A DNA stretch of 64,000 nucleotides, from NCBI GenBank assembly GCA_021397845.1, contig CM038052.1, positions 46,274,949-46,338,948 on the forward strand, read 5' to 3'. How positions within the stretch are numbered: the stretch's first letter is position 1; every line of letters begins with the position of its first letter. Both the position numbers and the translations under genes were made by a program. Positions 10,600 to 20,870 of the stretch are shown one piece after another. The DNA comes from Areca catechu (taxonomy: Eukaryota; Streptophyta; Magnoliopsida; Arecales; Arecaceae). The notes beneath the pieces were generated by a model, which saw only the letters and a program-made list of their open reading frames with translations, did not search any database and was not told the origin of the DNA.

Positions 10600-11676
10600 C
10601 TACTCGAGGGGGGTCCTACAAGACAGAGAAAAACCTTGGGCTGGGGATTCTAGCGAAAGCACTCCAATGATCAATTCAGTGGGATGATCGAGGGGAATAA
10701 ATACCTTTGAGGCGAAGAGCTTGGGGGACTCTTTGCTTTTAGAGGGTAACATAGGAAAAGATAATAGCTACACTAGAATGGGAAAACGGAAAAATGGGAG
10801 AGTCTTTGCTTCTCCTCTTTTTACTTACTTCTTTTTTTTCACTTACCTCCACTTGCTTTTTTTTGTTGGTCTTATCTAGACGGGAGGCTTTCCTGAGGGT
10901 TCCTGGCTCTCTCCTTCGGGGGAGGCTCTTCGTTGCTTGCTAGCGCCTCTCTGTCAGGCTGGTTCTGTGCCTGTGCCTCCAGCCATAACGGCATGCTGCT
11001 ATTTTGGTGGAGGCCATCTGGGTGCTGCAGGGCATAGAGCCATAGGGAGATGCCCCTCTTTGGAAGGTCCAGGCATCTTGTCATGTAAGTTGTCTCCCAG
11101 TCGTGCGTTGTCGACATGTCGACATACCGCAATGCTGGGGGCTTGACACTTTCCGGATCGTGCAGATCATGCGCACGACGCGCTGCAGGGGGGTGCCTCT
11201 ACGCATGGTAGGGTATGCACCACCTTTCGGAGGGTCAGGGTGGCCAGGTACTCCGTTGTCTTTGCTTTGAACTCTAGCTTCCTCCCTTTTTATGGCTTTG
11301 GTGGGAAACCATGCTCCTGGTAGGAGGGTCTGCTTTGGAGAGGTGGACTCGACCTCAACCGGGAGCTAACCTCAGATGGGGGACTCGCCCAATGAGCTCT
11401 GCCTCGACTGGGAGCTGATCTCGGCAAGGTGGTCCTTTCTAGAGAGGCGGACTTGATCCCAATCGAGAGCAGACCTCAGATGGGGGGGCTCGCCTTGACT
11501 GGGAGCTGACCTCGGCAGGGCGGTCCCTTTAGCTTTTTATCATGCGGCCTTGTCTAGGTATGGGCTTCTTTGTCACTGTGGCCGTCCGCAGGCTCCATGT
11601 CAGCAGATATAGCCTCTCTGGTCCATGTCAGCAGATATCGCCGCTCTAGTCCATGTCAGTGGATGTCACCATATCA
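10600..11676 (-). repeat. 5' LTR of Tat element (left boundary approximate)
   Basis: The right end ATATCA at 11676 and the segment 11428-11676 match the 3' LTR remnant. The U5-like motif on the plus strand (GCACTCCAATGATCAATTCAGT, in the region 10661-10682) resembles the LTR motif seen again near 46095. Internal duplications of the GGGAGCTGACCTCGG block occur at 11340-11520. A TATA-like box CATAAAAAGG on the minus strand lies near 11287-11297. The left limit is uncertain because no clear PBS was found. The five bases after the LTR are GGTAT. Confidence 0.6.
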
Positions 11677-11691
11677 GGTATGATAAGGGAA

Positions 11692-12028
11692 GGGCAATTT
11701 CTTTATTCAAATGCATATTTAGTGCTTGCAGTTTATTTTTTCTTGAAAATTTTGAATAATGAAAATGTCATTTCCTTATAATATCGTTTGTGAATAGGGT
11801 ATCATAACCTTATTCATAGGATGTTATAAGACTGAGGATATTTTTATCATTGAAAAATTTTTAAACTTTTTCACTGATGAAAATATCCTTCGGCCTTATA
11901 ACATAGGGATGTCATAATGCAAGCCAAGGAATGTCATAATTTTTTTTAAAGAATAGATATTTTTATCATTCAAAATTTTTAATGAAAAGATAAAGCTACA
12001 GACATTAAATACATGTTGAAAATGGGGC
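11692..12028. mobile_element. Hairpin MITE of ~337 bp
   Basis: The two halves are inverted copies meeting near 11865. The left arm has CATAGGATGTTATAAGACTG and GAGGATATTTTTATCATTG; the right arm, reversed, has CCTATGTTATAAGGCCGAAG and GGATATTTTCATCAGTG. The outer parts also pair (TATTTAGTGCTTGCAGTTTA against TATTTAATGTCTGTAGCTTT). Ends are about GGGCAATTTC and, reversed, GCCCCATTTT. There is no coding capacity and no clear TSD, so the superfamily is unassigned. Confidence 0.6.
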
Positions 12029-12731
12029 TTATACAGTCCTTATATGGCCCAATGATATTTGGCAGTATATTTTTTCTACATTGCCCATAGTGAACAAAGA
12101 ATTACTCATGCGTACTTTATTATTAGATATATCAAAATGGGATGGCCAGACTTATGGAGGGCTAAGCAAAAAATGCCTTTTTGATAAATGGACCATCAAA
12201 TAGGTAGCCCGATCATGACACTTATAAGTGAAGAGCCTAAACATGCTAGTCCTTATAACTCACTAAAAAATAAAATAATTAAAAAATTCTAAAAATTAAT
12301 AATATGACTAAAATTTTTGAGAACATAAGATATAAAGAGATCCACCATTACCTCTTAAGTTAGTTTAATTCCTAGAAACTAAAGATATTCTTCTTGTGAA
12401 CTGGGTTTTAGATTTATAAATACTGGCTTTTGGGTTTATTTTGAGTGAACAGGGTTGGCCCACGAGCTAGATGGGCCAGCTTGTTATAGGCTGGGCCATA
12501 AAAGAACTAGGTTAAAAATTCTTTTTGTCAAATAGGCTACCAAAATATTATTCCAGTCCTACTATTTTAAGAATCTAAACAGTTGACCCGTGTCGTAGTT
12601 CATTTTGATGGCTCTATTTTTTACTAAAATGCTGTCTAGAGGAAGCATTAAGTATCTATGCCAGAAAAAGTTATCCCAAGCATCGTACTATATAATATTT
12701 TATGATTTTTTTTGAAGTATGATCTATTATC
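12029..12731. other. Unassigned AT-rich intergenic sequence
   Basis: I see no open frames of note, no repeats and no recognisable transposon domain here. Confidence 0.6.
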
Positions 12732-13037
12732 TGATGCGGGACTAAGAGATGCTAAGATGCATGTTGATGCAAATAATTTCTCTTGTTAATTTTTTTTTTA
12801 AAGTTTTGGTCGATTTAAGGATTCCTGAAGACAAGCAAAGAGTAGATTTAGAGATTCTATAAAGATAAAACTTTCTAGCATGCAAGATAGCCCCTAAACG
12901 AAGATAAGAAGAGGACCTCGAGATTGAGAAACCCATAAGACATAGCTTTAGATCAATACCTACTTAGGAGTTTTAGGGATGCAAACCTTGTAAAGCTCTG
13001 ATGCGCCCGATGCTGAGTTCAGTCACTCTCGTGGATG
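12732..13037 (-). repeat. Partial LTR (U5 end) of collapsed element
   Basis: The copy is near-identical to the start of the LTR at 13055 (for example CATGCAAGATAGCCCCTAAA in both). It stops abruptly after CTCGTGGATG, where the complete copy goes on with TGGCCTAG but this one joins the PBS. Confidence 0.8.
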
Positions 13038-13039
13038 AA

Positions 13040-13051
13040 GCTCTGATACCA
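13040..13051 (-). other. Primer binding site, initiator-Met tRNA type
   Basis: The plus strand reads GCTCTGATACCA, the reverse of TGGTATCAGAGC. It lies three bases from the LTR start at 13055. Confidence 0.85.
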
Positions 13052-13054
13052 AGA

Positions 13055-14637
13055 TGATGCGGGACTAAGAGATGCTAAAATGCATGCTGATGCAAATGAT
13101 TTCTCTTGTTAATTTTTTTAAAAGTTTTGGTGGATTTAAGGATTCCCGAAGACAAGCAAAGAGCATATCTAGAGATTCTATAAAGATAAGAACTTTCTAG
13201 CATGCAAGATAGCCCCTAAACAAAGATAAGCAGAGGACCCCGGGATTGAGAAATCCCGTAGGACTTAGCTCTAGATCAATACCTACTTAGGAGTTTTAGG
13301 GATGCAAATCTTGTAAAACTTCGATGCGCTCGATGCCGAGTTCACTCGTTCTCGTGGATGTGGCCTAGAGGATCAAGCCTTCAATCCCACGGATTCGCCG
13401 GCTTTCCGTCCGATGGTTGCGAAGGCAAGGAAGACCGACTTCATTGTCCATGGCACCAGGAGGACCTGCGAGCAACCAAGAAAAAAGTTAGGAATCAACA
13501 AGAAGTAAGTAAGAAATGAGGGAACAAAGGTTGAGAATGGTGGTAAAGGGAGATCTTCTTGCTAGGCGCCCAAATGGATCTTCTAGATGGCATCCAAACT
13601 TGAAGATGGGAGGTGGCTTGCATGGAAGGGATCCTAACTCAGGGCCTCTCACCCCTCGATGCCCCAAAGGATAAAGGTGCTCCCTTTCAGAGTTCCAAGT
13701 CTAGAAGACAAGGGCTAGAAGAATGACTTCTCAAAATTTCTTTTCATTTCATCAAAATTAGCTCATACAAGGGAGGGGTAGGGCCCTTTATATAGGCACC
13801 TTGAGACCCATTCAAATTCAAATGAAAAATTACAAGGCTTCATGAAGAGGGCACCAAATTTCAGATTTTTCTCCCCATAGCCAACCATGGTCTTGTGTGC
13901 TTGATGGCGTGGCTTGATTTGGGGCTTGGAAGGTGGATGTTGTCTTGGTGCCCTTGGACTTTTGATTTTCTTCCATGGCTGATCAAACACTTTTGGAAGA
14001 AGGCGTGATATGGGAGCTTGAAGCAAGGGACATGTCTTCACAAATCTTCATTGCCCATTGACCTTCCTTGGCAACCCACCCTTCTTTGGAGAGAAGCTTG
14101 ATAGGGGGAGGGAAGGGAGGAATGTTGTCTCCTTTTAAAATTTCTTCCTTGGTCGCCCATGTTTCCTTTGGAAAGAGTCTTGATAAGGGGAGGGAAGGGA
14201 GGCTTGGATCAAGAGATGTCCACATGGCTTGATGGCATCCAAGAAATCTGCATTCCCTCTTGATTGAGCTGCCCACTTGTCCTGGTGATGTGGTGCCACA
14301 TGGGATAGATGAGGTGGTCCTCCCAAAGGCTGAAGTGGCATCCTTCAAGGCATGGCGAAGATGGCTTGGTCCATTAATAATTGCACTTGACTCAAATGTC
14401 TACTATAGCTTGGGCCCAATATTCAAGTAGACTTGGGCTTGGACCAATTTAGCTGAATACAGGATTTATTGACCTTGCTTGACCACATTGGCTAAGGTAC
14501 AAGACTAAAATAAAAGTACATGATTCAAAGTAAAAATTGCTTAGGCTTGAAGCCTTTTTACAGAACCCAACAGATTAAACCCTAGTTAGAGATCTATAAA
14601 GGGTTGAGGAGCCTCTGTCTGATCCTGGTGCCTACAC
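13055..14637 (-). repeat. LTR of collapsed gypsy element
   Basis: The plus strand runs from TGATGCGGGACT to a right end near CCTGGTGCCTACA, about 1.58 kb; the right boundary is approximate. It shares the closing phrase GGTTGAGGAGCCTCTGTCTG with the LTR families at 2820 and 18960. No coding signal. Confidence 0.65.
13788..13797 (-). promoter_or_regulatory. TATA box in gypsy LTR
   Basis: The minus strand reads CCTATATAAA, followed by GGGCCC. Similar boxes sit at comparable places in the related LTRs (17333-17343, 18263-18274, 61625-61633), which supports a Pol II core promoter at the U3/R border. Confidence 0.45.
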
Positions 14638-15860
14638 CCTGATCCTTTACCATGGTTTCTGTGGGCTTGGACCTATTCTTGATACTTAACCTCCATATTT
14701 TACAATATCTATAAAACTATTTTTCTATACACCATTTTTTGCTCTTGTCTGCATCCACATTTTTTAAATATTTATTTTGTACCAATGAAGAAATAAATTT
14801 GTGAATTGATGATCACTGGAAGAATATTTTCATTTATAGATAGAAAAATAATATTGCTATTTTCATGTTGCTAAATTTTTTTTAATTTTGCTGGCTCATA
14901 ATGGCAATTATGATAACTAAAATGGCCAATAAAATTTTGGTGATAGATGCCAGCACTATTCAAATCTTAAGACCTGTTACACTACTTACTTGGATTCATT
15001 AACTAAAATACTTGAACTTGCTGACTAAGGATGTCAAATCGATGATTCAGCATATGATAGCCGAATAACTCAATCCTGAATAAGCAAAGTCGAGTAACTA
15101 CAATATATTAAAGTTCAATTAACTATGTGTAATCATGAATTAGTCGGATACTTATTCTCTGGAACATGATGTCCAAATGGCTTACTCAGATTTGAGTAAT
15201 TCTCAAGTGAGCGTAGAATAAAATGATTGACTTTCAAGATGCCAAAGCATCATCGATGACTAAGTTATATATGCCGACTATCTGAAGATGTCTAATTAAA
15301 GAACAGAGAAGACATAGTTGTTGCAATAAAAAGTTGTTACAACAAGCTGTTAACTATAGTAGAATGAGCTTAGTCTCAATGGAAAGTTGTTACATCTAAT
15401 AGGAGGTTTACTCTCAACAAAATTTGGTTACTATGAGTGCTTATAAATACTAGTAAGAGTGGGTCTTCAGGGGACAAGCTAATTCTAAGTCGGGAAACTT
15501 TGCCATTTTGTTATTTAGTTTTCTATTTGTTCCCCAAACTTTGCTAACTTAAGCATTAGAGGGTCCTTCACCAGAGAAACTATGGTTAGGGACTTCTTTT
15601 ACAGGTGCTTCTAGAGGTCGTGCAATCACTTCCTATTTCTTACTACTCGACCTCTCCGAGTAAGTCCCCAATGTTACAGATCTCAAGGAGGTGGTGCTAA
15701 CTCGTGCTTGGCTCGAACAGAGCTAGAGCAGGAGTATATGCTGATATGGAACTGGGGAGGTCTTGTAGGATCCTATCTACGAGAGTCAGTCTTGAAAGAT
15801 TGAGAAGACCAGAAATTCCAATACACCGGGGGTGGGTTCCCGGTGGTGGACCCTTCCATG
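14638..15860. other. Unassigned stretch, right part LTR-like
   Basis: No genes. From about 15780 the phrase GGTGGACCCTTCCATGCC followed by TAAGTTAGTC resembles the U5 motif of the Tat LTR at about 46095 (GGACCCTCCAACGCTTAAGTCAGT-like, same strand text). A minus-strand Tat LTR fragment is therefore possible. The rest is unrecognised. Confidence 0.35.
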
Positions 15861-16606
15861 CCTAAGTTAGTCTCTTGGAGTGGCAAAAAAAAGGAGGCTT
15901 GAAGTCCCCTCTATGTTTGGAGTAAGAGTGGGAGAGCTGGAGAGGAAGCGGAGGGGAGATAGAGAGGGCCTTCATGATCGTAAGGGCATCTCCCTCATCC
16001 TCGAATGGAGGCTGGGCAGAACGGAGGAGGGACTCCCAGTGGGCCTCGTTGGTGACGAGGCTGGGGTGGAGACGGCAGCACGGATGGGGAGAAGGCGACG
16101 AACGTGGAGGCAGAATAGGGGCAGCACGATGTTTTTTCACAGAGCGGCTGTGAGGCTCCGGACAGAAGGGTGGAGGTGGACACGATTTGGGTGCCTGAGA
16201 TGGTATTGGTGTAGGGCAGTCGATGGCTGTTCGCTAGAGGAAGGGAGGTCCGATGGGAGGTGGCATCGCTGAGTCTTCTCGAATGTCTGATTGGTGGGAA
16301 GCAATATGGATAGAGGATGGGCGTTGGTGAGACAGAGAGGAGAGGGATCGGTCTGAGATGGTGTCTAGGGTTGGCAAATGGCTGGATCGACGAATTCGAA
16401 CAAGGATTTCGCCTTTGGTCGGTGACTCTCCGAGGCTTCACAGATGGAAGAAAGATGGTGGGGATCGGTGATTGCCTGTCGGTGGAGGTGGATTTGGATG
16501 GCCATGAAAGGGGAATGGGATCTGTGATCGGGTGGTTGTCAACTACCGGTAGTGTGCAGTGGCGATGATGATGGAGGATCGGCACGACGGTGCTGGACTG
16601 GAGGAA

Positions 16607-16760
16607 GGTGGGGAGCTAGAGAGGCCGAAGATGAGGAGCACTGTGAGTCCCCTGGTGAGGGTGGAGTCGGAGTTTGCCTTGAAGCGAATGGTGGCGGGGT
16701 CGTCGACATCATCGAAGGCACGGACTCAGACCTGGAAGATGTAGCCACGGTAGTCGTCAG
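16607..16760 (-). pseudogene. SufE-like gene fragment inside LTR element
   Basis: One minus-strand frame from 16760 reads DDYRGYIFQV, a TGA stop, then VRAFDDVDDPATIRFKANSD followed by STLTRGLTVLLIFGLSSSP. This resembles, from memory, the core of plant chloroplast SufE-like proteins, where a GC-V-S-Q-V-W strand is followed by an ADSDSxLTKGL helix and GLSG. SufE activates the cysteine desulfurase of the Suf iron-sulfur pathway through a catalytic Cys; here the corresponding position appears to be Tyr. Downstream the frame turns into a Ser/Pro/His-rich stretch with no known domain. I infer a captured, decayed host exon. Confidence 0.45.
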
Positions 16761-16917
16761 TCTTGAAGCGACGGTGCAAGCGAAGATGGAAGGCTTGGAT
16801 CAAGGAAGGAGATGATGAGAATAACTTGAGGATAAATCATGGATAAGTAGAGAATAGTGGGAATAATAGAAATAAACTGGGATAAAAAAGAAATAATGGA
16901 TACCCTAAACCAACTTG

Positions 16918-16929
16918 GCTCTGATACCA
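16918..16929 (-). other. Primer binding site, initiator-Met tRNA type
   Basis: The plus strand reads GCTCTGATACCA and lies three bases before the LTR start TGATGGGAAACG. Confidence 0.85.
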
Positions 16930-17621
16930 AATTGATGGGAAACGGGATCAGGGGTAGGATCGTCGGCGAGCTGAGAAGCCATCAAGATTAGGGTACTACT
17001 ATATTTTTTTTTGTAAAAGGTGGTGAAGGAACAATGGAGATGGAAGGAAGAAATTTGGACTCTCATGGACTTTGTGACTCATACTCACGGAGAGATCTCT
17101 CACCTATAGGGCATCTAACCTACCTCACTAAAGGAGCCATTAGGGTGAATCTCAAAGGACATGAGGGTGGTAAGGAAGATGGAATCAAGCAAGGGGATAA
17201 CTAGACATGACCTCACATCATGTCATGGGGTTGGGCCTCATACCCTCTCCTCACGGAGCAAAAGAAGAGTCACTCTTCTCTAAAAAAAACTTTCATTCAT
17301 CAATATCCTCTTTTCACAAAGAGATCAAGGGCCTATTTATAACCTTCTAAGCCCCATTTGAAATTCAAATTTTGCATGAAAAGAGGAGAAAATATAGTTA
17401 CAAATTTGAATTTCAAATTTCATGAAAAGGGGGCACCAAATAAAAAAATCTGCATGGGATTCCAAAATGGGGTGCCAAGTATCTCCATGTGGTTGCCAAG
17501 TATCCAAATCTGAAAATCTGCATGCATGGATGCCAAGTGTCTCCATGTGGGGACCTCTTATGTAGAGGATGAAATGATCTTCATATTTAAATTTATTTGT
17601 ATCAAAATTCATATTGCATTA

Positions 17622-19002
17622 TGATGAGGAACTAGATATGCATGCAGATTATTTTTTTTGTGTTTCTAGATGTTCGAATCCCGAAGATCAAACTAAGGAA
17701 CTATGTAGATAGTTCTATATGAATTTAAGAGGATAAGAGCATGCATAACAGGACCTAAAAGTAACAAAAAAGAAGAACTACCGAGGCTGAGAAGCCTCGG
17801 TTGGGCTAGTTCGCCTATAATAAGGGTACTGGTGGCAGAGGGGGTGTACCTGGCAATGGTTGAAGTGCATGGTACAGGACTATGCGAAGAGACTACTCTC
17901 ACTCCGGATGTGGCATGGAAAATCAAGCCAGAGACCTGCGGATACCCGGCTTTCTGCTCGGTGGTCCGATTGCGGCCCGGCTGGAGTCGTTGGATTCGTC
18001 AAAGTCGAGGGACCTATAAATGACCTTCTAAGGGTTAGATAGCATAGTAGGGAAGAAGAAAAATAGCAAGGGGAAGAGGTTGTTTGAAGTGGGCATCTAG
18101 GGTTTGGAGAGAAGGATGGCGACTAGAAGCAGGGTGTAGAACACCGGGAAGAAGAAGGGCTCACACAGAATCCATTTAAGCACACAACAGATAGCACACA
18201 GTAATTGGAGAATTCAAATATTATTTCATGATAAAAATTATTAAATGTTCATACAAGGGGTTCCTTATATAGAGTCATGAGACTTAGGGCCCAAGCCAAA
18301 GAAAACAAGGAAAATAAGAGGTGACCACTTTCTTCCTAAAGTGTGGGGCTGAATACATGGAAGAAAACACTCTCATGCCATACAAAATCCCTCCAAACAA
18401 GGTAGGTAGTGGACATCCAAAGGGGGGGACCACTTCTTTTCTAAGCAAGCTAGTATGAATTAAGGGATTCATGTTTATCAGTTTTGACTTTCCTTCTTGT
18501 CATGCTGGCGTGTGGAGTTGGTGTGCTTGGGGTGTGGAAGGGGTGTGCTGGCGTGTGGTCATCAACTCCTCATGCATGGGCCGACTTCATGATCCTCCAA
18601 GTAATCCTAGGTGGCAATATCAAGGGTGTGACTGGGACTCCATACAGCTACTGAGGTGGCATGCTGGGTGGTGTCCTTCACATGCTTGAGTCTTATTTGA
18701 CTAGGCTTGACTCAAACAAACTCAATACAACTGGACATGATTACAAGACTCAGAATATGATTAGCTCAACATTAGCTAACTTGACCGACTGATCCAAAAC
18801 CCTAATAGCATGGATCAAATGCTACATACAGGACTCAGAAAGAAAACTAGCTCAACATGAGCTGACTGGTACAGGACTCAAATAATAAAAAGATAACTCA
18901 AATATGCTAAGCCTTTATTACAAATGGACTCAAATACCACTGAGTAATCACAGAGGGTTGAGAAGCCTCTATCTTATTCTGGTGCCTCTGGTATCCCCAC
19001 CA
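17622..19002 (-). repeat. Solo LTR of gypsy family, TSD CATTA
   Basis: The 1381-bp unit begins TGATGAGGAACTAG and ends GGTATCCCCACCA on the plus strand, like the LTR at 1419-2864. It is flanked by perfect five-base duplications CATTA (17617-17621 and 19003-19007). No internal region is left, so two LTRs recombined. The shared blocks with 1419-2864 include TGAGAAGCCTCGGTT and ACCCGGCTTTCTGCTCGGTG. Confidence 0.9.
18263..18274 (-). promoter_or_regulatory. TATA box in solo LTR
   Basis: The minus strand reads CTCTATATAAGG, located roughly mid-LTR as in the related families. Confidence 0.4.
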
Positions 19003-19069
19003 CATTATGATTCATGCTACTTTAGGATCCATGCTACTCCGGGACTCATGCAGGTTGATGTCCCCATCA

Positions 19070-20639
19070 CACTCCTATGATCACCGCGCATCAAAAGTAA
19101 GAGAAAAAGGAAGAAGAAAGGGAAAAAAGAAGGATAGGAAAATCAATCATAGATTATCGCTGGTACACCTCTCCGACTAGTTGGAAGCTCCTCTTCTCTT
19201 TCCTGTCACTCACTATTTGGATGCCACAAGAATGCGAGGGGCCTAACCAACCCCTGCATGCTCATATATATATCCATAGAAAGGACCTGTCCGTTCCTGG
19301 AAGGAAAGGCATCAGTTTCAACCTGGATAATTGATGCTCCCCATGTCGATTTAGTATTAAAGGTGCCATCCCGGTAGGGGCACGTCGTAACATCCCACGC
19401 AGATGGCCCACCATAATAACTTTTGAAATTGCTACCACTTCAGGTGATGTTGCCTCCCAAGAAACCAAGCCAGGTCCATGTACAAATCTTAGCAAGCTAC
19501 CTCTCCCAACATAGCCTCACCATCTCAATCGCGAGCTACCTTGCCCAGCGCAGCCTCACCATCTTTATCGCAAGTTGCCTCACCCAACGTAGCCTCATCA
19601 TCTCTATCATGAGCTGCCTCGACCAACATAGCCTCACCATCTCTATCATGAGCTGCCTCGCTTGATGTAGTTGTGTCATCCTATCTGCGAATGTCCAGCT
19701 TTGCCCTAGCAATAGTAGGCCCCCGTGCCTGGCTAGACCAGAAAAATCTCTACTTCCTTGGCCCAAGACAACGAAGACCAAACCATTTAGGCAAAGAAGT
19801 TGGAGGCATCTAATACATCAGGGTTCAGTGATCCTGCATAGCAACCAAGCTCTAACCCTCTTCGAACATGTATCAGCCAACTCAAGTGATAAGACAACCT
19901 TCCAGAACCTCACCATGTGGACTCAAAGGTGCATGCATGTCAATCATTGCTGGCCTGCTCAATCCACCCATTAGCGCATGTCCCCAAAATGGTGGTCATT
20001 AATATTTACTACATGAGAAATGCCCTGCTATAGGAATGTGCCATACCATCCACCACTCCATACCTCACCTACCATGGCATGGTTTCTCACTCCAAGCATG
20101 TATGCAGCAACCAAAACATGCTAGCCATCATCCCCTGTCTTTAGGTGTTAGGTACACATCTATAATTAGTTCCCGGTAACCCTCCAAGTAAGACTAAGAG
20201 GCCAAAGTCAAATAAGGGCTTAGCAAGGACACAAGGAGAAGAATAAAGGGACATAAGAGAGATGGAACAAAGAGCCCATCAACACACACCCTCTTTTTGC
20301 TCTCCTATCAACACTCACCCTGAGCTTCCTCGATTGAATTTTTCATAGCTCATCACTTGAATGAGATCCCTACAGGCCATTCCATGCACTTTCTGTTGTC
20401 CATAAAGTTCCCAGGTCTCCGTGACTCCACTCCTCTATATGCCATCCTCCGAGAAACGAGAGTCAAATGAACTAAGATCCCCTTCCTCTGCAAATTCCAT
20501 TTCTCGAGAGCACAGGGATCTCTGCACTCTTCCTCGTATGAGTGAAGTTTTGAGTCTAGCAAAGGCATAAATCCCTACCCCCCCGGAAGATAGTAGGGTG
20601 AGGCATTCCAGCAGCCCAACTTTCCTTCCGGTAGAGTTG
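19070..20639. other. Unassigned sequence left of Tat antisense ORF
   Basis: No gene was recognised. The region should hold the 3' LTR side of the second Tat element, but no LTR boundary could be set. A short purine-rich minus-strand run (CCGGGGGGGTAGGGA) near 20573-20587 could be a polypurine tract. A 39-bp tandem repeat lies inside. Confidence 0.4.
19509..19668. repeat. 39-bp tandem repeat, four copies
   Basis: The phrase AGCCTCACCATCT recurs near 19511, 19550, 19589 (one change) and 19628, each followed by a variable ATCG(C/A)GAGCTRCCT-like block. The open frame across it is a repeat artefact. Confidence 0.75.
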
Positions 20640-20870
20640 ATGTATGATGTCTCAATGATGACCGAGGAAGATATCATCAGGATTCATGAAAAGTATCGGA
20701 TTCTAGATACTTTTTACCTTCATACACCGGGATTGGAAGATTGAGTAACTTCCAATCCACCCAATCACTTAGTTATGTACAAGGAAGATCTTCATGCCAA
20801 CCTCTGGTTCATCCTGCATGATTTTATCTAGAATGTCCTTGATCTATATTGAGTTGTTCTAGCACAACTT
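20640..20870 (+). pseudogene. Antisense ORF of second Tat element, first part (split by chromovirus)
   Basis: The plus strand reads MMTEEDIIRIHEKYRILDTF, then YLHTPGLED, a stop, and later NHLVMYKEDLHANLWFILHD, with further TAG stops before VVLAQL at the insertion point. The TEEDxxRxxxxY... and YxExLxAxLxFxLHxF patterns match, from memory, the N-terminal domain of the 'putative gypsy type transposon' proteins (Transposase_28-like). The frame resumes at 29268 in exact register. Function is unknown; the strand is opposite to the host Tat element. Confidence 0.65.

Larger units (their letters stand above)
2865..11676 (-). mobile_element. Ty3/gypsy Tat-lineage element (non-chromoviral), degenerate
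   Basis: The order on the minus strand is 5' LTR (about 10600-11676), gag, PR, RT, RNase H, an additional archaeal-type RNase H, IN, a long 3' region with a tandem repeat and a plus-strand antisense ORF, PPT and 3' LTR (left part removed by the left-edge insertion). The extra aRNH domain, the gag motif ending in a CHLKKEIEELI helix and the IN motif AVIPVE-like (here TVIPVELSLP) are Tat/Retand hallmarks. Every domain carries stops or frameshifts, so the copy is not autonomous. Confidence 0.85.
12732..14637 (-). mobile_element. Collapsed gypsy element: LTR, PBS, partial LTR
   Basis: On the minus strand a full-length LTR (14637 to 13055) is followed by an iMet-type PBS (13051-13040). Directly after comes the last 306 bp of a second LTR copy (13037-12732), with no gag, pol or most of the 3' LTR between. 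Both copies start on the plus strand with TGATGCGGGACTAAGAGATG. The family is related to the LTRs at 1419 and 17622. No target duplication is visible. Confidence 0.75.
15861..19069 (-). mobile_element. Truncated LTR element with captured-gene-like internal region and split LTR
   Basis: On the minus strand there is an LTR (19069 to 16933, interrupted by a solo LTR), a PBS at 16929-16918, an AT-rich leader, and then a GC-richer internal region without gag or pol similarity. No second LTR was found; the left end is undefined near 15860. The absence of retroviral genes next to a host-like segment suggests a non-autonomous element. Confidence 0.6.
16933..19069 (-). repeat. LTR split by a nested solo LTR
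   Basis: The plus-strand ends are TGATGGGAAACG (16933) and GATGTCCCCATCA (to 19069), an inverted TGATGGG/CCCATCA pair. With the inserted solo LTR and one TSD copy removed, the LTR is about 751 bp. A TATA-like TTATAAATAG on the minus strand is at about 17333-17343. Confidence 0.7.

Noticed and set aside
19423..19781. Opposing open frames rich in SLTIS and RQLMIEM motifs
   Set aside because: They follow the 39-bp repeat and have no other support.
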